This document shows, piece after piece, positions 1 through 9,408 of a DNA stretch of 47,727 nucleotides (its first letter is position 1; the number at the start of each line of letters is the position of its first letter). Under the pieces are notes generated by a model, which did no database searches, was not told the DNA's origin, and worked only from the letters and a program-made list of their open reading frames with translations. Location of the stretch: NCBI GenBank assembly GCA_015231825.1, contig JADGAV010000038.1:1-47727 (forward strand), in the 5' to 3' direction. Position numbers and translations under genes: made by a program. This stretch comes from SAR324 cluster bacterium. GTDB taxonomy: Bacteria; SAR324; NAC60-12.

Positions 1-35
1 TCAGGGATTGGACAAAATTCTAAGACGTGCAGGCC

Positions 36-1757
36 TCAGGATTTTTCCGGCAGCAAAGGAGTATAGGGAGACAGGACAAATCGAGTGGGGTTCATAAGTG
101 AAGGACTTACATAAAACAGATCATAGTGTTCAAAGGAATATTTTTGGTAGCCGTCCTCCCGAATTTTCAAACGCCTGAGATGATCTGTAAAATCATTGCT
201 GTCCCAAAGTGGAGCCTCGTCCCACGGGAAGAAATGAGCAGCCACTGCCTTGTTGGTGTGCCGATTCGGAAAAATGTAGTAGGGTTCGACAATATCGGGC
301 TGCCAGCCTTTTCTTTGTAGAAAGTATTGAAACTTTTCCAGCAGGATCGGGATGGGCCAGATTTTTTCATCCGATTCAAAAGCCAGCGGATAGGCCACCC
401 AGAATCCCGCAACCGGATATTTTATCTTATTCTGAATCAGATGCTGTTCCAATTTACGGTCTCTTGGCCACAGGGTGTGATCCGGATCCATTGTCTGAGA
501 GGGCCAAAGCGTGGTAGCAATTGCGACGGACAGCAGAAATGTGATCAAAATTTTTCCCACGACGCGAAAGTGCTTTGCCCATTCATTGATGGACCAGGCG
601 AGCATGAGCGTCAGCGAGAAATAGAAGGGCATCAAGTAACGTGGTTCATGTACATTGGTCTTGTATTGACTTAGTCCGAAAAGCAGCAGCATCGTGACAA
701 GAGAATATAGAATGAGGTCTTTTCGATCCCAGATCCAGTATGGAAACTTTTTCTGCAAGCGGATTGTTATCAATCTCATAAAAAGAAAATAAAAAACGCC
801 CGTTCCCAGAATAAAAGCAGTCAATAGGAAAATCGCCTTCCGTGCTATCCCGGTTTCAAAATTCCATTCAAAACCTCCCCAGAGGACGGGGAACGCATAA
901 ATGATAATGTCTCCAAATACTCCGGGTAATTCCTGCATCCCGGAGAGGAATCCTCCATTGGAGTTCCCCGGGTGGAAAAGGGAAAGGATAGAGACCCAAT
1001 CCGGACTTTCTTCCATGGCATTTGCCGCTCTAGCTGCCGGAGACAAATTGTAATAGATCATCGGAAGCAGGGTCAAAGCAAGGCCTGTCACCAAGAAGGG
1101 AATTCGGCGAAGCAAACGGCTGTGCGGTGTTGTGCAGAACAGGGCCATCAGGCCTGGAAGAATGTAGGTCAGGCTCAAAGGATGGATCCAAAATGAAAGG
1201 CCCATCAACGCCCCGATGTAGATCGGCAGAATGATGCTTCGATAGCGATGGTTTTGATGCTCTGCAGCCGCGGGGGTTTCTACTTCGGAGAAATGGATGA
1301 TCAACAGAAGCAGGTAGACACCCAGCGTCATGAAGGTGATGTAATGATCGGTACCGTTGACGACCCAGCTGGTCATAAACGCGGGACAAAAGACGGAGAG
1401 GAGAAAGGCATACCAGGCAAAATTCTTGTCCCCAATTTTCTGTGCGAGACGAAAGACAGCATGGCAGTAAAGCAGGGAGATCAAGGTTGGCAGAAGCTTG
1501 ATAACGATGGTATGAGAACCGAAGAGCTTAACAAGAATAGCGGTGAAATAGCCAATGAAGATGCCCAGGCGCTCCTGTTGAGCAATAAATATGGGAAACT
1601 CTCCGTAGTAAAAAATGTACTTGGCCATGAGGCCGAGAATGGCCTCATCCGCATTGACATAGGAACTGCTGGAAAACAAATAAAAAAGTCTGAGCAGAAG
1701 ACCAGTGAAGAGCAGAGTGCAAAAATTTTTGGGGGAATACGTGCCGAACGGTTTCAT
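36..1757 (-). CDS. GT39/ArnT-like membrane glycosyltransferase
   Basis: This is a 573-residue polytopic membrane protein with roughly ten or more hydrophobic segments spread over its first 430 residues and a soluble C-terminal part of about 140 residues. Near residue 35 the first extracytoplasmic loop carries an N-A-D-E-A motif, the acidic pair typical of the GT39/ArnT/PMT glycosyltransferases that take sugars from polyprenyl-phosphate donors. Family knowledge suggests sugar transfer to lipid A, protein or another surface glycan on the periplasmic face; the acceptor cannot be read from sequence. The start is the first ATG, in a context without a strong Shine-Dalgarno. It lies 50 bp downstream of the SH3/barrel gene on the same strand and could be co-transcribed with it. 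Confidence 0.8.
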   Translation of the reverse strand: MKPFGTYSPKNFCTLLFTGLLLRLFYLFSSSSYVNADEAILGLMAKYIFYYGEFPIFIAQQERLGIFIGYFTAILVKLFGSHTIVIKLLPTLISLLYCHAVFRLAQKIGDKNFAWYAFLLSVFCPAFMTSWVVNGTDHYITFMTLGVYLLLLIIHFSEVETPAAAEHQNHRYRSIILPIYIGALMGLSFWIHPLSLTYILPGLMALFCTTPHSRLLRRIPFLVTGLALTLLPMIYYNLSPAARAANAMEESPDWVSILSLFHPGNSNGGFLSGMQELPGVFGDIIIYAFPVLWGGFEWNFETGIARKAIFLLTAFILGTGVFYFLFMRLITIRLQKKFPYWIWDRKDLILYSLVTMLLLFGLSQYKTNVHEPRYLMPFYFSLTLMLAWSINEWAKHFRVVGKILITFLLSVAIATTLWPSQTMDPDHTLWPRDRKLEQHLIQNKIKYPVAGFWVAYPLAFESDEKIWPIPILLEKFQYFLQRKGWQPDIVEPYYIFPNRHTNKAVAAHFFPWDEAPLWDSNDFTDHLRRLKIREDGYQKYSFEHYDLFYVSPSLMNPTRFVLSPYTPLLPEKS

Positions 1758-1807
1758 ATTGTCTAATGCATTGTGCCTCGCAGGAATAGGTGACGATGAA
1801 AATGCTC

Positions 1808-4162
1808 TTAGAATGAATAGATCCAGGATAAAATCAGTTCATCATTTGTTATGGGTTTACCCCCGGTGTCTTCATCATTATTAGTGAATTCTGCTGCGAA
1901 ACGCGCGTCATTCAACCACTGATAGTGCAGTCCCATGGTGAGGCGTCGTCGTCTCCAGCTCAAGGGTTCTGAAAAAACAGGATCCACACTTAAATTTTGT
2001 TGGGAATAGGCAAAAATCGGTTTCCAGTTTCCAATTCGATAACGCCATTCGGTAGTAAAAAGGTTGCGGTCCAGATCACGAACCTTTGCATTGACATATT
2101 GGGAATAGGAACGCCACTTTTTGTATTCCCAGACGATATTCAAACCTATTTTTCCATAAGAAGTGGTCCCGTTGTTCACTCCAGTATAACCCGGAACGTC
2201 AGAAAGCGTTGATAAATCTTCTACATCATCATCAGCAATTGGTTTGAAACTGAGAAACAGGAGTATCTGGAGTTTTTTGAACAGCTGATTGGATGTTTCC
2301 GGACGGTATCCCAGGCCCATCGAGAGTTCTCGTGAATTGGTCCCCAAGGCCTGCTTTTTGTCCAAGGAATCTGAAAGAATCACGTCTTGCTTGATGACGC
2401 GACGAGGAGAGATGTCCCGTTTATCCAACTGTCCACCATTGGAGAATTGAATCAGCCACCGCCACTGGTCCAAAAAAGAAATTTGTGCCAGAATCCCTAA
2501 ATCGCGTGACCTGTAAAATGCGATTTTGTTGAGACTGTCGGTTTCCAGGTCTGACTCCAGTTGAGCGATACGGGGCTGCAGTCCCATTTGAATCATGTCA
2601 AAGATGGCATCATCATCCTGAAGCCGGACAAAGCCTTCTTTCAGTTCTGATTCCAGCGGGTCAATTTGATAGCGGACTCTCAATTCGACACCTTTCTGAA
2701 ATCGATATTTTGCTTTCAAATTGAGTGCACTGAGTTCAAATCCTCCACGATTTTCAGAGAGTTTTGCCCGATTTTTTGCAAAGCGAAAAGAAAATTTGAA
2801 GTTTCCGTCAAGTTTGAATTTGTCTTTTTTCTTTTTTTTCTTTTCCTTTGTTTCAGGCGTTTCCGCGAGACTTTCCTTTTTTAAAAGATCATTTTTTTTA
2901 TTGTTCGCTGCCAGCAAAAGCATGGGTTCTTCTTCAATTTTATACCGATTCAAATTTACAGGTTTTTGATCTGCCTGATCCATATCTTGTTTCAGGTTTC
3001 GATCGCGGACTTTTCCCGCGGCATCTGATGCCGCATTGCCCGAATTGGTTGAGGTGTGAAAGTCGGGGATTTTCCTGATTTTAGCAGCTCCAAGAGAAGC
3101 AATCATTGTATTGTACCTCACGGTAGAATCAGGAGTTCCCGGTGCCTCTGGCTTATCGGGTTTCTCTGTTAAAAAGGATGAATTTGGCACTGTTTCGGGT
3201 TCAGGCGACGGTTTCGGTTCAAACCTGTCTTTTTTTGGTGATGGCAACGTCGGCGAGCTTTCGATTTGGCCATTGAAGGAGTTTGGACTTTTTGCAGTTG
3301 AAGGCTTAATTTCTACCCGCTTTAATTGAACAAAGGCAGCCTTTTTGGGGCTCGCTTTTCTTGAACTGGAAGGCCGTTTTCCGGTGAATTCATTCAGCAG
3401 GTTTCTTGGAACAGGCATTCCCTTTGACTGGGGATTGGCAATAGACCGGTTTTCAACTTCAACGCCGAGTCTAATCGCTGGCGCTTGAATGGTTTTCATC
3501 GCAGGCACTTTGCCTGGGCTTATCTCCGGTTTAATATCCGGAATTGCTGGCGGAATTGCTGGCGGAATTGCAGAGACATGTTTCGAAATTCCTTTTTTGG
3601 GAATTTCAGTGATTTCTATTTGGGAGCGTTCAGTTTTGCTGACAGATTCTGTGTTTTGTCGGAGGGGATATATTTTGGGATTTAGTTCTCGTACAGATTT
3701 TCCTGAAACCCAGCCATTTTTTCCGCTCCGTAATAGAATTTGATACCAGTTGTCCTGGTGCTCCAGAATAGGGTAAATATTTCCTTTCAAAACGAGTGCA
3801 ATCACATCACCCGAGTTTTTGCGGTCGAGCACTCTTAGGCTTTCCGTGGTAATTTCCAAAGTACGCTTTGCCGGCAGGGAGCGGTCTTTGCTTCTGTTGC
3901 GGATCAATTTGACGTATCTCCCCGAAATCCATCCCTCGTTTTGGTTGGCAAGCTTGATTTGGTACCATCCTCTTTTTTTTGCATGAATGAGGTATCTTTC
4001 TCCCTGACGGACAGCTCCAATAACCTGGCCATCAATCGGAGTTTCCCGGATTCGCAGACTCTTGGTCATGACCTGAAGAGTCTGGGCGTGATTCATATTG
4101 GAGTACCCCAGAAGCATGATCATTGAACAGGGTATGACGACGAAAGTAAGAATTTTTTGCAT
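1808..4162 (-). CDS. Exported SH3-domain protein with C-terminal outer-membrane barrel
   Basis: The 784-residue protein begins with a signal peptide of about 26 residues. Two bacterial SH3 (SH3_3-like) repeats follow, around residues 28-90 and 98-165; each has the LRIRE/LRVLD start and the GW(I/V)SG(R/K) end of the fold. Residues 170-440 form a Pro/Ser/Lys-rich linker containing an AIPP tandem repeat and a run of seven lysines. The last 340 residues alternate aromatic and polar residues in strand-like pattern and end in phenylalanine, as expected for an outer-membrane beta-barrel resembling Porin_O_P or other porins. I infer an envelope protein whose SH3 part contacts peptidoglycan while the barrel sits in the outer membrane. 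Substrate is unknown. Confidence 0.75.
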   Translation of the reverse strand: MQKILTFVVIPCSMIMLLGYSNMNHAQTLQVMTKSLRIRETPIDGQVIGAVRQGERYLIHAKKRGWYQIKLANQNEGWISGRYVKLIRNRSKDRSLPAKRTLEITTESLRVLDRKNSGDVIALVLKGNIYPILEHQDNWYQILLRSGKNGWVSGKSVRELNPKIYPLRQNTESVSKTERSQIEITEIPKKGISKHVSAIPPAIPPAIPDIKPEISPGKVPAMKTIQAPAIRLGVEVENRSIANPQSKGMPVPRNLLNEFTGKRPSSSRKASPKKAAFVQLKRVEIKPSTAKSPNSFNGQIESSPTLPSPKKDRFEPKPSPEPETVPNSSFLTEKPDKPEAPGTPDSTVRYNTMIASLGAAKIRKIPDFHTSTNSGNAASDAAGKVRDRNLKQDMDQADQKPVNLNRYKIEEEPMLLLAANNKKNDLLKKESLAETPETKEKKKKKKDKFKLDGNFKFSFRFAKNRAKLSENRGGFELSALNLKAKYRFQKGVELRVRYQIDPLESELKEGFVRLQDDDAIFDMIQMGLQPRIAQLESDLETDSLNKIAFYRSRDLGILAQISFLDQWRWLIQFSNGGQLDKRDISPRRVIKQDVILSDSLDKKQALGTNSRELSMGLGYRPETSNQLFKKLQILLFLSFKPIADDDVEDLSTLSDVPGYTGVNNGTTSYGKIGLNIVWEYKKWRSYSQYVNAKVRDLDRNLFTTEWRYRIGNWKPIFAYSQQNLSVDPVFSEPLSWRRRRLTMGLHYQWLNDARFAAEFTNNDEDTGGKPITNDELILSWIYSF

Positions 4163-4685
4163 ACTACATCGGTGAATTTGTTTTTTGAGAATACGGATTT
4201 GACTTTAGTATTTTGAAAACGGACACTTATGTTGAAAGAACTTCGACCTTCTCAAAAACAAAATTTGCACGAAGTGTACCCATCGAATCAGAAGTGTCAG
4301 AACTTTGGCATGCGCAACAACATATCTCAGCCTGTCAACTCAAACAAATGTCAATTTGGACTCGTCATTGTTCGATTTCTATATGGACTTCTGAGAATAG
4401 AGGTTTAAGATGGGTAATGTCGCTGTAGCCAATATTTTTTTGCAGTCTGTTGAAAATTATATGCCCCAAATCTCCCCCGATTTTTCAACCAGATTTTGTC
4501 CGGAAACTGCACTTACAAGCTGCAGCGACTTTGAAGAAGAATCCTAAATATTTGAAATTATAATGCTATTTCTTCCTTGAAAGCTTGGTCTCCTTATTGC
4601 CTGATACTTGTCACGAAGAATAGATTTAAACTCCATGCGATGTATTATATTAACTTCCTGAACATCTTAAAAAAAACGTTGGGCT
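4163..4685. other. Intergenic region between divergent envelope genes
   Basis: About 520 bp separate the divergently transcribed SH3/barrel and phosphatase genes, so promoters for both should lie here. A TATAAT string occurs near 4558, but I could not pair it with a well-spaced -35 box. No convincing small gene, repeat or terminator is visible. Confidence 0.4.
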
Positions 4686-5861
4686 ATGCAAAAAATAGCA
4701 AATCGAATGCTCCTAAACAAAATTCTCAGCATCCTCAGCGCTGTCTTTTTTTTGACCGGGTGCATGGATGAAACACCTGATGATATCAAAACCATCGAGG
4801 GAAATATTCCCATTGGTCCTTATTTGCAGAATCTTCACAGTGATTCAGTCACTGTCATTTGGTCTTCATTGGATGAAACGAAAGGGCGTGTGGTGGTCAA
4901 AAATACAGAAGGTGTTACCTTCGGTGAATTTAATGACGAGGGAATTACTCATTTTGTTCGTATCAAGGGTTTGGCACCAGGAACTGATTATACGTATCAG
5001 GTCAAGGAGGGCAGCCATCGAATAGGACCTCTGGGACGTTTTAAAACGCCTCCTTTGAGAGAATCTGCCGGGCAGCAATATTCCTTTGTTGTTTTGGGAG
5101 ATTCAGGAGATGGAACAAAAGCGCAATATAAAGTAGCGCACCAGATGCGCTTGCAGGATCCTGACTTTTTTCTTCACGTAGGAGATATCGTTTATCCCAA
5201 TGGAGCTCAGAATCATTACTATGAAAAGTTTTTTCGCCCCTATCAGGATTTGCTGGTCAACAAGATCTTCTGGCTGGTTTTAGGTAACCATGATTATCAA
5301 TCTTCCAATGGAAAAACATTTGACAAGTTTTTCGATACTCCTGCCAATAATGTAGAAAAAAATGAGCGGTACTACTCATTTGAATATGGAAATGCGTTGT
5401 TCATCGCACTTGATTCAGGAACTCTTTCAAACAATCAAGGGCAGCAAGATTTCCTTGAGTCAATCCTCAGTCAGTCTCAGCACATCTGGCGATTTGTTTT
5501 CTTTCATCATCCCCTTTATTCAAGCGGAAACAAACATGGAAGCTCCCTAGGGCTTCGCAGGCAAATCGGTCCGATTTTGGAAACTTATGATGTTGATATG
5601 GTATTTTCCGGGCATGATCACCATTATGAGAGAACAAGCAGTCGTCAGGATTTTGTTCAAGATGGGTTTGGGACGGTCTATTTTGTCAGTGGAGGAGGAG
5701 GGACTAAGCTTCGGGGTACAGGAAATTCAGATTTTACCGCATATTCGGCATCCATTCATCATATTATCAGAATTATTGTCAACGATAGCCGTCTTGACAT
5801 GGAAGCGATTGATGCCCAGGGAAATATTTTTGATTTCCTCCACCTGGAAAAACCTCATTGA
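4686..5861 (+). CDS. Purple-acid-phosphatase-like metallophosphoesterase lipoprotein
   Basis: The 391-residue protein has a lipoprotein signal ending in L-T-G-C with the lipidated cysteine at position 26, so it should be anchored in an envelope membrane. Residues 40-120 resemble the fibronectin-like N-terminal domain of purple acid phosphatases. The catalytic part carries the ordered metal-ligand motifs of that family: GDSGDG, GDIVY, GNHDY, an FFHHP block and GHDHHYER. It therefore probably hydrolyses phosphomonoesters or diesters outside the cytoplasm with a dinuclear metal centre. The ATG at 4686 has no strong Shine-Dalgarno; the ATG at 4707 would also keep the full signal peptide. The following barrel-like gene starts 44 bp after the stop and is likely in the same transcript. 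Confidence 0.85.
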   Translation: MQKIANRMLLNKILSILSAVFFLTGCMDETPDDIKTIEGNIPIGPYLQNLHSDSVTVIWSSLDETKGRVVVKNTEGVTFGEFNDEGITHFVRIKGLAPGTDYTYQVKEGSHRIGPLGRFKTPPLRESAGQQYSFVVLGDSGDGTKAQYKVAHQMRLQDPDFFLHVGDIVYPNGAQNHYYEKFFRPYQDLLVNKIFWLVLGNHDYQSSNGKTFDKFFDTPANNVEKNERYYSFEYGNALFIALDSGTLSNNQGQQDFLESILSQSQHIWRFVFFHHPLYSSGNKHGSSLGLRRQIGPILETYDVDMVFSGHDHHYERTSSRQDFVQDGFGTVYFVSGGGGTKLRGTGNSDFTAYSASIHHIIRIIVNDSRLDMEAIDAQGNIFDFLHLEKPH

Positions 5862-5905
5862 ATGTCTGTAGGAACAAACCCGAATTTTTCGTTTCAGAGG
5901 ATATC

Positions 5906-6871
5906 ATGCTTAGAATGTTTGTCATTTTGATTGCTGCAATCGTTTGTTTTTCAATGCAGGTTGAGGCAGGCACGCTGTCAATTCCCTCACAATTTGTGCT
6001 GCAGCGTCCTCTCAATCCTGCTTTGATTACAGAAACCCAGAACTCAGGTTTGGCAGTTTCGAGCGTTTCAAGTATTTCTGATGCTTTTTTTGAAAGTGAT
6101 ATATGTGAGGCGGAGATCTTCAGCAAGTGTGGTGAGACAGGTCTTGGGGGTCTTGGATACAAAAAGTGGAAAGACTACCATTTTCAGGTGGAGTTACAAA
6201 CACTGACATCATCAGAAGAAGGAAATGCAGGAGGAACAAAAATCAAAAATCGGCGTGATCAAAGACACTACCTGGGGATGATTGCAGGTCGTTACGAAAG
6301 GTTTTCATTTGGAGCAATGCTCCAGCACAATCAGTCTGAGTACAGAAAACGGCAGTCTTTCTCGACCGGAAGAATTGAAAACGGGGGAGATGCAATTGAA
6401 TGGTCACTGAGCCTCGGCGGTACCGTCAAATTTTGGGATCAGTATTATTTTTCCTTGTATCGTGAAAGTGTCGTCAGCCAGTATGTACGTGATATCAATG
6501 GGAGAAAAACGAGTGATATACCGGCATTGGGGTTTTATGGACTGGGTGTGGGAGGGGAATTCACTCTTTTTGAAAATTGGAAAATCGCGGCTGAGTTTTA
6601 TGGACTTTTTCAAAGAAAAACATTTGAGCAAAATGAATTGCTGGGCGCTCAGTTTGATGTTTCCTGGAAAGACTTAATGGCTTACGCTACTTTTGTGCAT
6701 GATGTAAAAGACAACTACTTCGAAAGAAGCGGAGGAAAAAAAGAAACGGTAAAAATGGCATCCGGTTTGGCCTGGTATGGAAAAAAATATCAAATTCAAC
6801 TTGGCCGTGATCCTCGCTTTTTCGATGGCTTGGATGGGGGACTGAAGTTCACCTTTGGATTTCAGTTTTAA
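5906..6871 (+). CDS. Exported protein, probable outer-membrane beta-barrel
   Basis: I place the start at the ATG at 5906, preceded by AGAGG five bases upstream. This gives 321 residues beginning with a clean signal peptide (MLRMFVILIAAIVCFSMQVEAG). The frame is open further upstream, but that extension overlaps the phosphatase stop and lacks such a site. The mature part is rich in alternating aromatic/polar stretches and ends with the terminal phenylalanine common in outer-membrane barrels. Residues 65-85 contain two cysteines. I recognise no named family. The close spacing after the phosphatase lipoprotein suggests a two-gene envelope operon. Confidence 0.65.
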   Translation: MLRMFVILIAAIVCFSMQVEAGTLSIPSQFVLQRPLNPALITETQNSGLAVSSVSSISDAFFESDICEAEIFSKCGETGLGGLGYKKWKDYHFQVELQTLTSSEEGNAGGTKIKNRRDQRHYLGMIAGRYERFSFGAMLQHNQSEYRKRQSFSTGRIENGGDAIEWSLSLGGTVKFWDQYYFSLYRESVVSQYVRDINGRKTSDIPALGFYGLGVGGEFTLFENWKIAAEFYGLFQRKTFEQNELLGAQFDVSWKDLMAYATFVHDVKDNYFERSGGKKETVKMASGLAWYGKKYQIQLGRDPRFFDGLDGGLKFTFGFQF

Positions 6872-7128
6872 ACAAAAAATTTCGTAATATCCCATCCAAA
6901 CAATTGGACATTGGAAAGCGAACTCAATGCTGATTACGCCGATTAATCAATTCTGTAAATCCAAAGAATTCCATTCTTCATTGATTGGACCTTTCAATCC
7001 ACTAACCCCGAGTACTGGAAAAAGAGTCATTTTTGAGTCGATGACCTGCCGATATCCAGTGGAAACAAATGGATTGACGCATTTAGAAATTAAAGTTCAA
7101 AATGAAGGTGTCCATTGCCCAGGGCCGA

Positions 7129-7620
7129 TCATTTGCTTGAACCAGCTTTCTCCTTTTTTGTCTCTTTTTCAAAAATGGCTCCTTTATCTCGTTTTGCCTG
7201 TTCTTGGTTGGCACCATTTAAATTGGCACCAATGAAGTTTGCCTTTCTGATATCAGAACCTCGAAACTTCGCTTTTCGTAGATTTGCCTCTTCAAAATTT
7301 ACCCGCCGCAAATAAGCTTTGTTGAAGTTGGCATTTGAACAGGATGCAGCTTCAAATGATGAGCCTTCCAAATCGGCATGTGAAAAATTCGTTTTGTGGC
7401 AATTTGCTTCCTCAAAATTTGCATTTTTCAGTGATGCTTTTTTGAATGAAACTCCGGAAATATTTGCTCCTCTGAAATTTGCATCCTCTATATTTTTCTC
7501 TGAATAATCGCATCCTCTCAAGTCTTTTCCTTCAGCAGGTTCACAATCCGTATCTGCAAAAGCAGTAATTGCGGTTGTCAACAAAATCAGTGATATTCCC
7601 TGTCCAATAAGTTTTTTCAT
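7129..7620 (-). CDS. Exported pentapeptide-repeat protein
   Basis: The start is the ATG at 7618-7620, preceded on its strand by a strong AAGGAGG; the longer open frame upstream is not needed. The 163-residue product has a signal peptide of about 22 residues (cleavage near AFA-DTD). Residues 33-138 form an almost unbroken run of about twenty pentapeptides of the A(N/D)(L/F)xx type, which fold as a right-handed quadrilateral beta-helix. Four cysteines lie at positions 26, 37, 74 and 94 and could be oxidised in the periplasm. A charged Lys/Glu tail closes the protein. Most pentapeptide proteins, including the gyrase-protecting Qnr group, are cytoplasmic, so an exported one is more likely structural or binding. 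Function is unknown. Confidence 0.8.
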   Translation of the reverse strand: MKKLIGQGISLILLTTAITAFADTDCEPAEGKDLRGCDYSEKNIEDANFRGANISGVSFKKASLKNANFEEANCHKTNFSHADLEGSSFEAASCSNANFNKAYLRRVNFEEANLRKAKFRGSDIRKANFIGANLNGANQEQAKRDKGAIFEKETKKEKAGSSK

Positions 7621-7826
7621 CGTGTCCTCCTTTTGGAAGCTGCAGTTTAAAAAAATGCTTTTTAATTCCTCAAAAAATTTGGGACTCAAATTTTTTAAAG
7701 CAATTATTCTGTGGTGTTCGGGTTGAAGAATCAATGGCTTAAAAGTGGCAAAGCATACTATTAAAAGTCCATGAAAAAGCCTTTTGAAAAGCTCTCTTTT
7801 TCTAAATTCCTATTGTTGATTGTGAA

Positions 7827-9386
7827 CTACAGATCGTATTTGGCAATCCGGTATCGCATCGTATCTCGCGTGACATTGAGCAATCGAGCCGCGCTTGTAA
7901 CGTTGTTTTTAGTCCGTTCAAGGGCTTGTTCCAGAAAGGTTCTTTCAAGAGATTCCAAATCCAGTCCTTCCTCCGGGAGTGTTTGAGACCAGCCTCTCAG
8001 ATGTTCATGATCGATTTCATATTTCTCAATCCGGTACCGCATTTCATCTCGGCTGATTTGAAGCATTTTTGCAGACTGTGTGACATTGTTCTGTGATTGG
8101 ATCAAAGCCTGTTCCAAAATCTGCTTTTCCATCATTGACAAATCAACTCCTTCCGGCGGAAGGATGCGAATGTCTGCAGATTGGGGGATGCCAAATGTTG
8201 CCGTGTTCAATCCCTCCAAATATGAAAAATCTAACTTTGCACCGTCATAAAGAAGGACGCTTCGCTCGATTTCATTGCGTAGTTCCCGCAAATTACCCGG
8301 CCATGGATATTTGAGAAGGTCAGCTGTATTTTCAGGACTCAATTCCGGGGCAAAACATTGATATTTTTTCTTGGCTTGAACCAGAAAACTTTGTGCCAAA
8401 TTCGGAATGTCCTCTGGTCTTTCACGCAAAGGTTCCAGTTTCAGTTGGACAAAGGCCAAACGGTGGTAGAGATCTTCTCGAAAAGTTCCTTCATTGATCG
8501 CTTTCTCCAGATCCAGATTGGTTGCGACGATCAACCGGATGTTCACAGGAAATTCTTTATTCCCTCCCACTCGCCGAATTCTTTTGTCCTCAATCGCTTT
8601 AAGAAGTTTTGCCTGAATGGAAAGAGAGGAATGGCCAATTTCATCAATAAAGAGCGTTCCCTGATCTGCCACCTCAAAAAGACCAATTCGCTGGGTAGCC
8701 GCGCCTGTGAACGCTCCTTTTTCATGTCCAAACAATTCGGATTCGAACATCGTTTCCGGAACCGCTGTACAATTGAATTCGATAAACGGTTCTTTTGCTC
8801 TGGGTGTAAGCTGATGAAGCCTTTTTGCCAGTTGCCCTTTCCCGGTTCCTGTTTCCCCGACAATCAGCACAGAAGGGACCTCTCGGGTATTTTGCTCAAT
8901 GGCAACAAGGCGTTGCACAATTCGTTCGTTTTGTTGGGAAGAAGCTGATTCTCCAACCAGGTATCCTTGAATATTGTCGTTCTGTATTTTTTGGCGATGA
9001 TAACTGACTTCTTCGTAAAGCTGCCGGTTTTGAAGCGCACGCCGAATGAGTAAATCCAGTTCCTCTAAATCCAGCGGTTTGCTGATATAGTCAACCGCGC
9101 CTTTCTTGATTGCGTCCACTGCATTTTTGACACTGCTGTAGGCCGTGATTAAAATCACCGGAATTTCCAGTTGGCTTTGTTGAATCCATTGCAAAAAGTC
9201 CACACCGCTTTGGCCGGGGAGTCGGATATCGCTGACGATCAGATGCGCCGATTTTTCTTTCAACCATATTTGCGCTGCTTCTGCTGTCTCAAACAAAATG
9301 CAGGTAAAATCCTGAGACAAAAACTCCTGAATGCTTTCCCCTAAAAGTTTTTCGTCTTCAATGACAAGAATCGTATATTTACCCAT
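7827..9386 (-). CDS. Sigma-54-dependent response regulator with two Fis-type HTH domains
   Basis: The 519-residue protein has a receiver domain (acidic pair E10-D11, phosphoacceptor D53, KPLD motif near residue 104), then an AAA+ sigma-54 activator domain. The latter shows a Walker A GETGTGKG and the GAFTGA loop that contacts sigma-54. The C-terminus is unusual. It carries two consecutive Fis-type helix-turn-helix modules, each with an LEQAL...NNVT.A..L...RD.MRYRI.KY pattern, where NtrC-family proteins normally have one. The gene starts 22 bp after the sensor kinase stop on the same strand, so the two form a kinase-regulator operon. Targets should have sigma-54 promoters; a candidate lies upstream of the divergent lipoprotein gene. 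Confidence 0.95.
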   Translation of the reverse strand: MGKYTILVIEDEKLLGESIQEFLSQDFTCILFETAEAAQIWLKEKSAHLIVSDIRLPGQSGVDFLQWIQQSQLEIPVILITAYSSVKNAVDAIKKGAVDYISKPLDLEELDLLIRRALQNRQLYEEVSYHRQKIQNDNIQGYLVGESASSQQNERIVQRLVAIEQNTREVPSVLIVGETGTGKGQLAKRLHQLTPRAKEPFIEFNCTAVPETMFESELFGHEKGAFTGAATQRIGLFEVADQGTLFIDEIGHSSLSIQAKLLKAIEDKRIRRVGGNKEFPVNIRLIVATNLDLEKAINEGTFREDLYHRLAFVQLKLEPLRERPEDIPNLAQSFLVQAKKKYQCFAPELSPENTADLLKYPWPGNLRELRNEIERSVLLYDGAKLDFSYLEGLNTATFGIPQSADIRILPPEGVDLSMMEKQILEQALIQSQNNVTQSAKMLQISRDEMRYRIEKYEIDHEHLRGWSQTLPEEGLDLESLERTFLEQALERTKNNVTSAARLLNVTRDTMRYRIAKYDL

Positions 9387-9408
9387 TACTATTACTATCC
9401 AATGAAAC

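Noticed and set aside
1248..1766. 172-codon plus-strand frame over the 5' half of the glycosyltransferase
   Set aside because: Antisense shadow of a well-supported membrane protein; highly charged composition is the usual complement of hydrophobic codons.
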